Shown: positions 6,444-6,524 of the stretch, one piece after another
How the letters are laid out: each line of letters starts with the position of its first letter
Position numbering within the stretch: the stretch's first letter is position 1
Source of the DNA: Bacillota bacterium
GTDB lineage: Bacteria; Bacillota; Clostridia; Lachnospirales; Bianqueaceae
Length of the DNA: 6,524 bases
Direction: 5' to 3'
Assembly: GCA_017474705.1 (NCBI GenBank)
Contig: JAFVHC010000313.1
Coordinates: forward strand, 1 to 6,524
Notes under the pieces: model-generated
What the model saw: only the letters and a program-made list of their open reading frames with translations
Told to the model about the DNA's origin: nothing
Database searches by the model: none
Translations under genes and position numbers: made by a program

Positions 6444-6524
6444 ATGGATAGTGATCGATTGCTGCAGCAGTTCGTCGACGTGGCGGGCATATCGCTCGCT
6501 GTGATACAAAATGGAAAGATCGTA
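6444..6524 (+). CDS. Start of a divergent gene, cut by window end; possible regulator
   Basis: An open frame runs from ATG at 6444 to the window edge, giving 27 residues: MDSDRLLQQFVDVAGISLAV then IQNGKIV. AAAAGGA (6429-6435) lies 8 nt upstream, and a good promoter is in place at 6385-6413, so the gene is very likely real. An in-frame ATG at 6435 overlaps that Shine-Dalgarno sequence and is less likely. The piece reads as an N-terminal helix followed by a beta-strand pair. LLQQFVDVAGISLAV resembles the N-terminal sensor region of some Firmicute AraC-type regulators, and a divergent regulator beside a sugar operon is common. The ISLAVIQNGKIV stretch also resembles the N-terminus of class C beta-lactamase-like serine hydrolases, so the product is left open. 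Confidence 0.7.
   Translation, partial: MDSDRLLQQFVDVAGISLAVIQNGKIV

Overview
The window looks like part of the chromosome of a Gram-positive, anaerobic Firmicute of the gut type (Erysipelotrichia- or Clostridia-like). This is an inference from three things: strong GGAGG-type ribosome binding sites, AT-rich intergenic DNA beside coding sequence of roughly mid-50s GC by eye, and protein families common in gut fermenters. No marker gene fixes the taxon.

Left end (1-332): the trailer end of a CRISPR array with 36-bp repeats that resemble type II (Cas9) repeats. Five repeats are complete and the last three bases of a sixth are at the window edge. The rightmost repeat is degenerate, so the leader, and probably any cas genes, lie to the left outside the window. 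A perfect 17-bp hairpin (377-415) separates the array from the convergent sugar locus and can terminate transcription from both sides.

Middle and right (439-6310, all on the minus strand): a carbohydrate-use locus. In transcription order it encodes a GPH-family (melibiose-permease-like) sugar:cation symporter; an alpha/beta-hydrolase-like protein of unknown substrate, whose start overlaps the transporter's end by 32 bp; and a GH3 beta-glycosidase. A hairpin terminator overlaps the hydrolase stop codon. The GH3 gene behind it has its own extended -10 promoter, with a possible catabolite-repression site over the -35. None of the enzymes has a visible signal peptide, so the model is that the symporter imports a small glycoside or oligosaccharide, and the hydrolase and GH3 enzyme process it in the cytoplasm. 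The substrate cannot be read from the sequence.

Right edge (6311-6524): an AT-rich divergent promoter region of 133 bp, then the first 27 codons of a plus-strand gene. Its divergent position suggests a regulator of the transporter operon, but too little is visible to assign it.

I see no clearly new system. The least explained element is the hydrolase encoded between the transporter and the GH3 enzyme.
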